A stretch of 16,969 bases of DNA from assembly GCA_964510225.1 (NCBI GenBank), contig CAZEAN010000123.1, positions 1 through 16,969 of the forward strand, in the 5' to 3' direction. Positions 7,508 to 15,456 of this stretch are shown here, in pieces (the first letter of the stretch is position 1; each line of letters opens with the position of its first letter). The notes under the pieces are model-generated. The model was given only the letters and a program-made list of their open reading frames with translations, did no database searches and was not told where the DNA came from. The translations under genes and the position numbers were made by a program. The DNA is from CAZEAN01 sp964510225 (lineage in GTDB: Bacteria > Planctomycetota > Planctomycetia > Isosphaerales > Isosphaeraceae).

Positions 7508-9019
7508 TCAACGAATCGCTTTGTCAGGCAAGTCACTCTTGATCCCTTGGTCAAGAGGCATCTGGTCCGGAAGTCCGTCCGCCTCGGCAATCAGCCGATC
7601 AAGTTCTGCTCGGAGTTCGACAATGACCGGAGCATATTGCGGGTCGTTAATCAAATTCCGAGATTCGGTCGGATCACTCCGAATCTCATAGAGTTCGGCC
7701 TGATGACGATCCGGTCCCCCGTCGCCATGTGGGTAGCGGATGTACTTCCAACGATCGGTCCGGACACCTCGGACGTTCGGAGTGTACGGGAATTGGACCT
7801 CGTAGTTGTACTCGTAGTACCAGCTTTCCCGCCAATCGGGGTCACCGATTTGAACGAGTTTTCGCCAAGATTTCCCGTGGACTTTCGGTAATGGCTCGGC
7901 ACCACAGATCTCAAGGATCGAAGGAGCGAAGTCAACGGTGAGGACTTGTTCGTCGATGACCTTCGGGGCGTCTGTTGAAGTGAGTCCGGGGTAGCGTACG
8001 ACCAACGGAAGCCGGATGCTCGCCTCGTGCATTGTTCGCTTATCGACCATCCCGTGCTCACCCTCAAGCAACCCGTTGTCGGTTGTGAAAATAATCAAGG
8101 TATCGTCGAGAAGACCTTCCGATTCCAGGTATTCGTAGATCTGACCGACCGAATCATCGACACTTAAGATCGTCCCTCGATAGGCGCGGACCATCGCTCC
8201 GAAGTCCAGGACGCTTGCTGCCGATCGATTCGGATAATCTTCTCGGTAGTCGAAGATTGGACCATAAATCCCGTGCCAGGTGTCGAGCCGCTTGCGGTAC
8301 CAGTCGGGATTGTCGTCAAGCTGAAACGCGGAGAGTGGGTAGCGAACATCGAGCCGGTCAAAAGCATGTTCGTACTTTGGCTCCGGAATGTAGAAACTGT
8401 GAGGAGCTTTATGGCCCATGTAGAGCAGAAAAGGACGGTCAGTATCACGCGCTTCAAGCCAATCGACTGCCAAATCGGTCACCACGTTGGTGTAATAACC
8501 GGGTACAACCTTCCGTTCGCCCCCATCAAATCGAAATGTATTATCGAAATACTTCCCCTGGCCCTTGTGCGTGATAAACGTGTCAAACCCCGGTCGTTTG
8601 TCATCGTTTTCTTCGCCCATATGATACTTACCAATGTAGGCCGTTTGGTAACCGGCCTTCTGGAGCTGTCGGGGAAACGTCGGGAGATCAACTGGGTACT
8701 CGGTGAAGTTGATCGTGACTCCAAGGCTGTGGGCATAAAGGCCGCAGAGGATCGACGCTCGACTCGGCGAGCAGAGTGAAGTCGTGCAAAACGCATTCTT
8801 GAAGTAAACACCTTCGCGCCCAAGTCGATCAATATTCGGCGTCGTCATGACCGAATCGTCGGCGAGGCCGAGGCAATTCCAACGTTGATCATCGGTCAAC
8901 ACGAAGACGACATTTGGCTGTCTTGATTGATGGTGGTCGGCACCAAGCGCGGGACTGATCGCAAGCAGTAGCAAGCCCGTCAAAGAGCTTATAAGCGTCC
9001 CGAAACGTCCGATCGTCAT
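7508..9019 (-). CDS. Secreted formylglycine-dependent sulfatase
   Basis: The protein has 503 residues and hydrolyses sulfate esters, most likely on a carbohydrate, outside the cytoplasm. Start chosen: ATG at 9019, with AGAGGAG eight bases upstream; it gives a signal peptide (MTIGRFGTLISSLTGLLLLA, then ISPALG) with cleavage near residue 26. The alkaline-phosphatase-like fold shows metal ligands Asp43-Asp44 in LTDDQR, the cysteine-type maturation motif C83-S-P-S-R87 where Cys83 becomes formylglycine, YIGKYHMG (Lys131, His133), GHKAPH at 201-206, and TTDNG with Asp313-Asn314. A maturing formylglycine-generating enzyme is needed but is not in the window. The sequence style resembles glucosamine-6-sulfatase-type members of family S1, but the substrate cannot be fixed by eye. 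The gene lies 105 bp downstream of the Hsp70 gene on the same strand. Sulfatases of this kind are very abundant in planctomycetes that degrade algal polysaccharides. Confidence 0.95.
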   Translation of the reverse strand: MTIGRFGTLISSLTGLLLLAISPALGADHHQSRQPNVVFVLTDDQRWNCLGLADDSVMTTPNIDRLGREGVYFKNAFCTTSLCSPSRASILCGLYAHSLGVTINFTEYPVDLPTFPRQLQKAGYQTAYIGKYHMGEENDDKRPGFDTFITHKGQGKYFDNTFRFDGGERKVVPGYYTNVVTDLAVDWLEARDTDRPFLLYMGHKAPHSFYIPEPKYEHAFDRLDVRYPLSAFQLDDNPDWYRKRLDTWHGIYGPIFDYREDYPNRSAASVLDFGAMVRAYRGTILSVDDSVGQIYEYLESEGLLDDTLIIFTTDNGLLEGEHGMVDKRTMHEASIRLPLVVRYPGLTSTDAPKVIDEQVLTVDFAPSILEICGAEPLPKVHGKSWRKLVQIGDPDWRESWYYEYNYEVQFPYTPNVRGVRTDRWKYIRYPHGDGGPDRHQAELYEIRSDPTESRNLINDPQYAPVIVELRAELDRLIAEADGLPDQMPLDQGIKSDLPDKAIR

Positions 9020-9124
9020 CCTCGGTGCTCCTCTTAAACGCAGTGGTGGCTCGGCCCTATTCCAACAAGATTCAGACCCCGATGCCATGGTTGAGCTTCA
9101 CAATTCTGACAGGTTTCGCGGTTT

Positions 9125-12052
9125 TCAACCTGTTTCAGGCTCTTGATCCTCGACCAACCTCAAGCCGACCGGGATGGAGTCTCCGAGTGCAATCGACTGC
9201 TGACTTGATTCGAGTGGAACGTACGATCGGACTGGATTCAACGCTTCGTCCGAGGCTCCGAGGGCTCGGAGACGTTCCAAGAGCCTTGGCCGAAGCGATT
9301 CATCGAGGTCACGGGCACGATCCGATGAAACCCGGCCGAGTTGGATCAGTGCGAACCGGAGATCATCGGCTTCGCGCTGGTTCGACGGTTCAGCCTCCAA
9401 AAGAGCGGCCCCCCATCGGCTCGCAACATCAAGTGGTACCACCGTGTTCGCCGGTCCGAAGAGGGGTAACCGAGCACCGAGCCTTCCGAGGCCCCAGAAC
9501 GCTGACTTCGGTTGTGTCGGTTTACCGATCGAATTGATCAGTTGGTCCCCGAGTCCCACCTTCTGGGACGCATCGAGCCGCTCCATCCCACAAACGCAGC
9601 GCCACATTTCAGCGATCTCATGAGCTTCAGGCTTGGGACGACCCAGTTTCTTGGCAGCTTGCCCTGGCCCTCCCTTTCCGGGGAGCAATAAGGGGGCAAT
9701 CCGACGATAGATTTCCCCATGATGGCCACGATTCAAGCCGGCCGCGACACGACGCCACAACACCCACCACTCGACCCAACACTGCAAATCCTTGGAGAAA
9801 TGCAACCCTTGATGGAAGATCGACCAAAGCGACTTGATCCGGGTCTGGTCCATGGGGAAGCCGACCCCTGGCCGTAAGCAATACCCCGCCAGATTCAGCC
9901 AGCGTTGTTCATGGCGTTCTGATCGTCTGCGCTCCTCCAAGGCTCCATGGATCGGCTCCCAGAGTGCCCGGAGCGTCGAAGGGGGCCACTGGTCGCGAGG
10001 CCGTTCCAACACTTCTTCAAGTCGCTTGACCAAGCGAGCCGCTCCCTTTTCGGCTTGTGGATCGGGTTCGATAAACGCCGAGTGGACCGCCGACGTGGCG
10101 GCATCAACCAACGATTGTTCGACGATCTCTTCCGAACCACTCAATCCCGCGTCGCTCAGAAGGGTCTTCGAGGCTGGGTTCGACTCGGCGGGTCCGCTTG
10201 GATTCCTGAATTGGATCTGGAGCTTCCAGCGACGGTCATCGTTCTGTGATTGGCACCAGAGTTCGACAGTCCCGACTTCCGTCACTCGAGCCGCAAGCTC
10301 GATGGGGACTCGATCGGCCTTTGCTTTCCGACCCACACGCATTACACCTGCGAGTGGAGGGAGTTCGAGGATCGCGTCGGGATCGCTGGCGACGAGATCT
10401 CCAGGCTGATCTTGGGGTTTGACCGAACTGGTCGCGAGCGGGAAGATCACCGGGCGGTCGACCAAGAGTTCGAATGTCCGACCCTTAATCTGGAACTCAT
10501 CACCTTCCTGGGCATCGCGCGGAACCGTACAGATCCAAGACGCTTCTTCCTTTGGTTTTTCGGACGCTTCGACTTCTTGGTCGGGTGAACGGAGTCCAAT
10601 GTAGAAAGACCGCGCCGTACCACCGCCGATCCGGATCCCACCACCTCGACGAACGACACCGTAGTACGCTGCTCCGACCGCCACGGCGAGATCAAGTGAA
10701 TCATTCGAGAGAACGCGGGGCTGGTAGGAAGGATCCTCTGACTGAAACCATGACCGCAGAACGCCAACAATCCGATCCCGAACCACCTTTGGTGTGAGGG
10801 CTCCTCCATTGAAGAGAATGGCGTCGGGTCGGATCATCCGATCCACACCAATTTCATTTGGTTCCTTGGCGCCTGAACCCGACGTCACGCTGAGTTCATG
10901 CCGACGGAGGAACGCCGCCAAGTGTTTCGGGATCGCTGGATCCGCGACAAACGGAAGCCCGAATTCTTGGAAGCCAGCCCGCCCCGCACGCGCCAGTGTC
11001 GTTTCACGATCCACCATCGGGAAGAAGCCATCGAGTGCGACCTCGTTGACTTCCGAGCGGGTCAACTCTGTGTGAAGGCTTCCGCCGATGATTTTCGATC
11101 CACGACCCGCGATCGTCACTGGCGACCGTTCCGGACCGTCTTCGCGGAGCAGTTGCTCTTTGGCGGATCGGCAGGCGTACCGAAGTGCGCTCCATTGCTC
11201 GGCATCCAACCGGGAACTTCCGAGCCGAGACTCCACTCGATGGGCTAATGCAAGGTCGATGTTATCTCCGCCGAGGAGAAGATGATCACCGACGGCAACC
11301 CGGCGAAAGCCGGGTCCTTCAGGAGTTTCCACGACTGTGATCAAACTAAAGTCAGTCGTTCCCCCACCAATGTCACAGACGAGAATTTGCTCACCTGCTT
11401 TCAGTTGCTTTTGCCAGCCGTCTCGGTGAGTGACGATCCAGCAGTAGAAAGCTGCTTGAGGTTCTTCAAGGAGGGTTAGTCGTTCAAAACCAACCTTCTT
11501 CGAGGCCTCGACCGTCAGTTCACGGGCCGCTTCATCGAAAGAAGCCGGAACCGTTAAAACGATCTCTTGGTGTTCGAGATGCTGAGTTTGGTCTCCCTGG
11601 GCAACCTGGTAGTTCCATGCGTCTCTGATATGCCCGAGGTAAGCGGCAGAGGCCTCGACAGGAGAGACGCGGGGTACCTCGCTGGGGGCCTGCCAAGGGA
11701 GGATCGCCGCTTCTCGGTCAACGCCCGCGTGACAGAGCCAGCTCTTCGCACTGGCGACGAGCCGACCGGGGACCCGCGCTCCTTGGGTCCTGGCGAATTC
11801 GCCGACGATCCGATCTGCGTTTCGATTCCAAGGGAGGACGGAGGCGTCCGGTGGGAGTTCCGGTCCCGCAGGGAGGTAGAGAAACGACGGTAGCATCGCT
11901 CGGTCGCGCGTCTCACCTGCAGCGACCAACTGCCGGACCAAAAATGGCCGAGTCTCCGCACTCGCTTTTCGCTTCCCTTTCGTATCCACAAAGGCAACAG
12001 CGCAATTTGTCGTACCTAAGTCGATTCCGACCAAGTATCGAGGCTTTTCCAT
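9125..12052 (-). CDS. Long Hsp70-family protein (DnaK-like ATPase with DUF3731-type C-terminal half)
   Basis: The protein has 975 residues against about 640 for DnaK. The N-terminal ATPase half has phosphate-1 GIDLGTTNCAVA at 9-20, TVPASFDEAAR at 167-177, EEPQAAFY at 196-203, phosphate-2 DIGGGTTDF at 227-235, GGDNIDLA at 261-268, and a FNGGALTPKVVRDRI segment near residue 420 that fits the adenosine site. A large insertion between the metal-site region and that segment and a C-terminal half rich in Trp, Arg and Glu replace the classic peptide-binding domain; from memory this matches the Hsp70 subfamily with DUF3731. No signal peptide or membrane segment is present, so it is cytoplasmic. No DnaJ, GrpE or DUF2760 gene is next to it. 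No clear ribosome-binding site precedes the ATG at 12052. It is divergent from the kinase gene. Client and role are unknown; a specialised chaperone is likely. Confidence 0.93.
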   Translation of the reverse strand: MEKPRYLVGIDLGTTNCAVAFVDTKGKRKASAETRPFLVRQLVAAGETRDRAMLPSFLYLPAGPELPPDASVLPWNRNADRIVGEFARTQGARVPGRLVASAKSWLCHAGVDREAAILPWQAPSEVPRVSPVEASAAYLGHIRDAWNYQVAQGDQTQHLEHQEIVLTVPASFDEAARELTVEASKKVGFERLTLLEEPQAAFYCWIVTHRDGWQKQLKAGEQILVCDIGGGTTDFSLITVVETPEGPGFRRVAVGDHLLLGGDNIDLALAHRVESRLGSSRLDAEQWSALRYACRSAKEQLLREDGPERSPVTIAGRGSKIIGGSLHTELTRSEVNEVALDGFFPMVDRETTLARAGRAGFQEFGLPFVADPAIPKHLAAFLRRHELSVTSGSGAKEPNEIGVDRMIRPDAILFNGGALTPKVVRDRIVGVLRSWFQSEDPSYQPRVLSNDSLDLAVAVGAAYYGVVRRGGGIRIGGGTARSFYIGLRSPDQEVEASEKPKEEASWICTVPRDAQEGDEFQIKGRTFELLVDRPVIFPLATSSVKPQDQPGDLVASDPDAILELPPLAGVMRVGRKAKADRVPIELAARVTEVGTVELWCQSQNDDRRWKLQIQFRNPSGPAESNPASKTLLSDAGLSGSEEIVEQSLVDAATSAVHSAFIEPDPQAEKGAARLVKRLEEVLERPRDQWPPSTLRALWEPIHGALEERRRSERHEQRWLNLAGYCLRPGVGFPMDQTRIKSLWSIFHQGLHFSKDLQCWVEWWVLWRRVAAGLNRGHHGEIYRRIAPLLLPGKGGPGQAAKKLGRPKPEAHEIAEMWRCVCGMERLDASQKVGLGDQLINSIGKPTQPKSAFWGLGRLGARLPLFGPANTVVPLDVASRWGAALLEAEPSNQREADDLRFALIQLGRVSSDRARDLDESLRPRLLERLRALGASDEALNPVRSYVPLESSQQSIALGDSIPVGLRLVEDQEPETG

Positions 12053-12415
12053 TCGAGAAGGGGTCCGGACCGAGAGCCGAAGTAGACGAGTCGTTTCGAT
12101 GTACTGCTAGATTTTACAGAATTGCCCGTTATCTCCCTAGTCGAGGTCCCTCGGCTCTCTTGAACCTGACCCGATTCTCATCAACTTTTGTCCGACCAAC
12201 CCAACAAATCGAAGTCTCGATTGCTGATTAGACGATTCCGTGACAATAATAGTCACCTGAATAAGCATCGGACGAGCCAAAGATCCGACAGGCACTCGGA
12301 TAAGTCAACCGAAGCACCGCTGCTTTGAGGGATGACAACTCGTTCTGAAGCTTTGTTTACTTGATCGTAATGAAATTAGCGACGTCTCAATCATCGTTCT
12401 TGGAGTGTAATTCCG
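12053..12415. other. Divergent intergenic region between Hsp70-like and kinase genes
   Basis: These 363 bp hold no convincing coding frame. The stretch is less GC-rich than its flanks, especially at 12205-12260 and 12340-12400, as expected for back-to-back promoters. A candidate promoter for the kinase is at 12221-12250. No tRNA, riboswitch or heat-shock CIRCE-type repeat was recognised, which is of note because Hsp70 genes are often CIRCE-controlled. The region ends with GGAG at 12402-12405 before the kinase TTG start. Confidence 0.6.
12221..12250 (+). promoter_or_regulatory. Candidate promoter with an inverted repeat flanking the -10 box
   Basis: TTGCTG (12221-12226), an 18-base spacer and AATAAT (12245-12250) resemble a sigma70-type promoter for the kinase, with three and five matches to consensus. 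The -10 box is bracketed by GTGAC (12240-12244) and GTCAC (12252-12256), a five-base inverted repeat that could bind a repressor. The start codon is about 165 bp downstream, so the leader would be long. This is a weak prediction. Confidence 0.25.
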
Positions 12416-13852
12416 TTGCCATTTAACGATCCGAACACGACAGACCCTGACTTCAACAAAGATCGGGGGAAGCAGTTCATGATCGAGATCGGTGATGTTT
12501 TCGCAGAGCGCTATGAGGTCGTCGCTCAGATTGGGGCGGGGGCGATGGGGACCGTCTATAAAGTTTTCGATAGTCGCCTCGCTCGGATCGCCGCTTTAAA
12601 AATCCCCAGAATCCCTCCACATCACGAGAACCCTGAAGAATTCCTCTATCGATTTGAGCGCGAGGCGAAAGCCGCAGCCGGTTTCCACCATCCTAGTCTT
12701 TGCCCCGTTTATGACGTCGGTGAACATCACGGCGTTCATTATCTAACGATGGCATTTATCGAAGGTGAAACACTCGAGTCCAGACTTGAAAAAGGGCCAC
12801 TACCGGTCCGTGAAGCTCTGGAGCACATCCGCGTGGTCGCCTTGGCGTTAGTGGCGCCTCATGAAAAGGGAATCGTTCATCGTGATCTCAAACCTGCGAA
12901 CATCATCATCACAAACGAAGATAATCGCGCTGTCTTGATGGACTTTGGTTTGGCACGGTTTAACAAGACGTACGAATCAGATGACTCATTTAAGACCAAG
13001 CCGAATGTAATCCTGGGCACCCCTGCGTACATGTCCCCGGAACAGATCAAAGCTGAAAGTGACCAATTTGGTCCCGCTACGGATGTTTACTCGCTTGGGA
13101 TTGTCCTCTTCGAACTTCTCACAGGGCGACGACCCTTTGATGAGGCGTCAGTCTATGCACTCATGTTTTCGATTCTCAACAAGGAACCGGTGAAACCCTC
13201 GCAATACCAGCCGGGATTAGACAGGCGACTCGATACGATCTGTCTGAAGGCGATTGCACGGTCTCCTCAAGACAGATATCAAAACATGAAGGAGTTCGCA
13301 AACGCCCTCCAAACGGTCCTGAACTTACCAAGTCGGGCTGCTGGACCTCGACAGACATCCCCCTCGCCAAGTTACTCCCAATCGTCTCGGGGCCCTCGAA
13401 AACCAAGCGTCCCTACAAATCCCCCGAAGTCAGGCGCCCGACGTACACCCGGTCGGCCAGTCCCGTCGAATCCTTCGTCTCCCCCAGCGCAACCGAACAA
13501 TCAACAGCGACCAAAGCAACAGCCGTCCCGTCGACGTCCTCCCCAATTCTTTGAGTCATACTCACAGGTCTCCCAGCGACAGGTTGCGAGTACTGTCGAA
13601 GGTCCTCCCGACCCAGGTCCGAATCCTCGAAAGAATCCCGCTCCGAAACCAAAGCAGTCGACCAAAACAAAGCCGGTTCTACCTCCTCCCTTGCCTCCTC
13701 GTCCGACTCCGAGTCAGCTTGCCACTCCGTCGCAACCGGAGGAACAACCACGTTGGAGATTGGTTCACTTTCTCATACTTGGGACCATCTTCCTCCTCTT
13801 TGGGTTGGCTGTAGCGGCCGGGCTCATTCTCGATTTTAGATCGAGAAATTGA
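12416..13852 (+). CDS. Hanks-type serine/threonine protein kinase with C-terminal membrane anchor
   Basis: The protein has 478 residues from TTG at 12416 (GGAG ten bases upstream). ATG at 12479, preceded by GGGGGAAG, would remove 21 residues and leave the kinase domain whole; either start is possible. The catalytic domain spans about 33-303: glycine loop GAGAMGTV at 40-47, Lys62 in AALKIP, catalytic HRDLKPANI at 155-163, DFGLA at 176-180, GTPAYMSPEQ at 201-210, and DVYSLGIVLFELLTGRRPF at 223-241. All catalytic residues are present, so it should be active. Residues 305-445 form a Pro, Ser, Gln and Arg-rich linker of low complexity. One membrane helix (about 449-471, FLILGTIFLLFGLAVAAGL) is followed by only seven residues, so there is no extracellular sensor domain, unlike PknB-type kinases with PASTA repeats. 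It is divergent from the Hsp70-like gene and converges on the gene at 13882. Substrate is unknown. Confidence 0.95.
   Translation: MPFNDPNTTDPDFNKDRGKQFMIEIGDVFAERYEVVAQIGAGAMGTVYKVFDSRLARIAALKIPRIPPHHENPEEFLYRFEREAKAAAGFHHPSLCPVYDVGEHHGVHYLTMAFIEGETLESRLEKGPLPVREALEHIRVVALALVAPHEKGIVHRDLKPANIIITNEDNRAVLMDFGLARFNKTYESDDSFKTKPNVILGTPAYMSPEQIKAESDQFGPATDVYSLGIVLFELLTGRRPFDEASVYALMFSILNKEPVKPSQYQPGLDRRLDTICLKAIARSPQDRYQNMKEFANALQTVLNLPSRAAGPRQTSPSPSYSQSSRGPRKPSVPTNPPKSGARRTPGRPVPSNPSSPPAQPNNQQRPKQQPSRRRPPQFFESYSQVSQRQVASTVEGPPDPGPNPRKNPAPKPKQSTKTKPVLPPPLPPRPTPSQLATPSQPEEQPRWRLVHFLILGTIFLLFGLAVAAGLILDFRSRN
13827..13847. terminator. Stem-loop at the end of the kinase gene
   Basis: TTCTCGAT and ATCGAGAA are eight-base complementary arms around a five-base loop (TTTAG), ending three bases before the kinase TGA. 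The site lies 35 bp from the stop of the convergent gene and could slow transcription from either side. No T-run follows on either strand, so it is at best a weak terminator; the repeat also lies inside codons. Confidence 0.25.
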
Positions 13853-13881
13853 CGGATGAATCTAGGCCCCAATTCTCGAAT

Positions 13882-15198
13882 TCAGAACAACTGCTTCTGC
13901 GGTTGATACGTACGCACTCGTACCCCTCGATTCCGGAGGCTCGGCCTCAGAAGCTGAACAATCTCTCTTAGCGTAGACCCATGATTCCCTGATGAGACCT
14001 GATCTGATCCTGGAAGATCCGGAACATCGATCAAGTAGAGTTGATCGTTCTGATCAAGGGGCAACTCGCTCCAACCATTAATAAATACTGGGCTTACGCT
14101 CGATGGATGGAGACTATCCGGGAAGTCGAGTGGAATTAGGATACTAATACCGAGCCCTGCAGCTTTCAGTGACCGGATTAGTTCGAGGATAGATCCCCAG
14201 GTTTCTGTTCCAATCCGGTCGATCGGTGCATTCTCTGGATCGACGGCCGGGAACCCGAGTGTCATCCGGACCAACCCAAGCATTCGGAAGCGGACCCAAG
14301 ACGCTTGATCGGGAAGAGGAAACGGGAACCGATCGAGGAATCCTTGGACCCCTTCGAATTGCGGTTCGTAAATTTCCGAGATGGGTTCTTGCGCTGTTCG
14401 GGTCTCTCGGGCGATGGGGAAGAGGTCCGCGATCTCCTTGAGATTTGCTTCGATCTCTTCAACGGATCGACGAAAAGCGTTTTGCCCTGCGAGATAGAGG
14501 AAGCGATACGGGACAATCCCTGCCCCGAGGCGTTTCAGGAGTTCGGCGCACTCGGTCCGGAAGTCGAGACGCGAGCGAACTTGATAGGTGCCGGTGACTC
14601 GCGGGGTGAACAATGACGGTTCTTCAGACCCACGGGTCACCGGGAGGACTAAGCAGTTTTGGCAGTCCGGCGGCATGAACGGTAGAGCCCCGAAAAAATC
14701 AGATGCCCAAGTCCAATACGTGTCGCCGCTCTGAAGCTGGTTGAGGATAGTTTCCAAAAATCTGACGAGTTGATCGACTTCCATCCGTTCAACCGGAGGA
14801 GGTGGTGCTTCGAACCAGGTCGCTTGGTTTTCCTGAGTCCTCGGATCTGAAAGATCAGTAAGCAACGCCGCGATCCAGTCTTCAACCTGCCGATTCAGTG
14901 GCACGACCTCTTCCTGATGCAACACACGACGACGGAGTGTTAATATCCCCCCGACTCGAGGTCGATCAATCGCCACGATCGATCCATCAAGACCTCGGAG
15001 GTAGTGTGTCGTCCCCAAGTAAAGGCGCTGCCAACGACCTTCGAGGTCGGTGTGGACGATCGGCTCATCGCCGAAGTATGCCGAGAATCCACCGCGCTTG
15101 AAACCAGCGAAGAGCGGGGCTTTGCCAGGAAACCGTACCCCAAGCCGGATCAGATAACGGGATCCTGATTGGAGGAGTGCCTCTGCTTCAGTCATCAT
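13882..15198 (-). CDS. Radical-SAM-like barrel protein lacking the CX3CX2C cluster motif
   Basis: The protein has 438 residues; the start is ATG at 15198 or the next codon. No signal peptide is present. Residues 38-92 (AYFGDEPIVHTDLEGRWQR, then HYLRGLDGSIVAIDRPR) resemble an N-terminal region that I recall in planctomycete radical-SAM proteins. LVLPVTRG at 183-190 matches the strand that normally runs into CxxxCxxC, but what follows is SEEPSLF with no cysteine. Later segments match a radical-SAM barrel: RFLYLAGQNAF at 232-242, EANLKEIADLFP at 250-261, FEGVQGFLDRF at 281-291, LGLVRMTLGFPAVDPE at 307-322 (the place of the common LGIESGDPE), and LKAAGLGISILIPLDF at 344-359. The only cysteines nearby are Cys179, Cys182 and Cys217, wrongly spaced for a 4Fe-4S/SAM site. 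The inference is a non-catalytic or repurposed member. It is unrelated in any obvious way to its neighbours and could be a wholly different fold; the gene itself is secure. Confidence 0.6.
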   Translation of the reverse strand: MMTEAEALLQSGSRYLIRLGVRFPGKAPLFAGFKRGGFSAYFGDEPIVHTDLEGRWQRLYLGTTHYLRGLDGSIVAIDRPRVGGILTLRRRVLHQEEVVPLNRQVEDWIAALLTDLSDPRTQENQATWFEAPPPPVERMEVDQLVRFLETILNQLQSGDTYWTWASDFFGALPFMPPDCQNCLVLPVTRGSEEPSLFTPRVTGTYQVRSRLDFRTECAELLKRLGAGIVPYRFLYLAGQNAFRRSVEEIEANLKEIADLFPIARETRTAQEPISEIYEPQFEGVQGFLDRFPFPLPDQASWVRFRMLGLVRMTLGFPAVDPENAPIDRIGTETWGSILELIRSLKAAGLGISILIPLDFPDSLHPSSVSPVFINGWSELPLDQNDQLYLIDVPDLPGSDQVSSGNHGSTLREIVQLLRPSLRNRGVRVRTYQPQKQLF

Positions 15199-15456
15199 CG
15201 ATTACAGAATGCTCTTGACTGGGTCTCCGTCGTTCGAAAGTAGCAATAGCCCTCCGACTGGAAGGGGGCCAACTCGGTGGGGACTCCCGGAGATCACATG
15301 ACGGTGGTTATGATGAGGATCAGAAGAAGAACAATGGAAAAACGCTCGAAGTCCAGGGTTCTTCCTCCAGACGTTAAGATTCTTCCAAACGCTGCTGGCC
15401 TCTCCTGCCTCCGAATCGAGGTCCTCAACCTCGGACTGACCACTGGAGTCATCCCG

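Noticed and set aside
9020..9088. N-terminal extension of the sulfatase
   Set aside because: It would put 23 residues before the signal peptide; AGAGGAG before the ATG at 9019 marks the start.
9834..10409. 191-codon plus-strand open frame
   Set aside because: It is antisense to the Hsp70-like gene; composition (Arg, Ser, Trp) is typical of a shadow frame.
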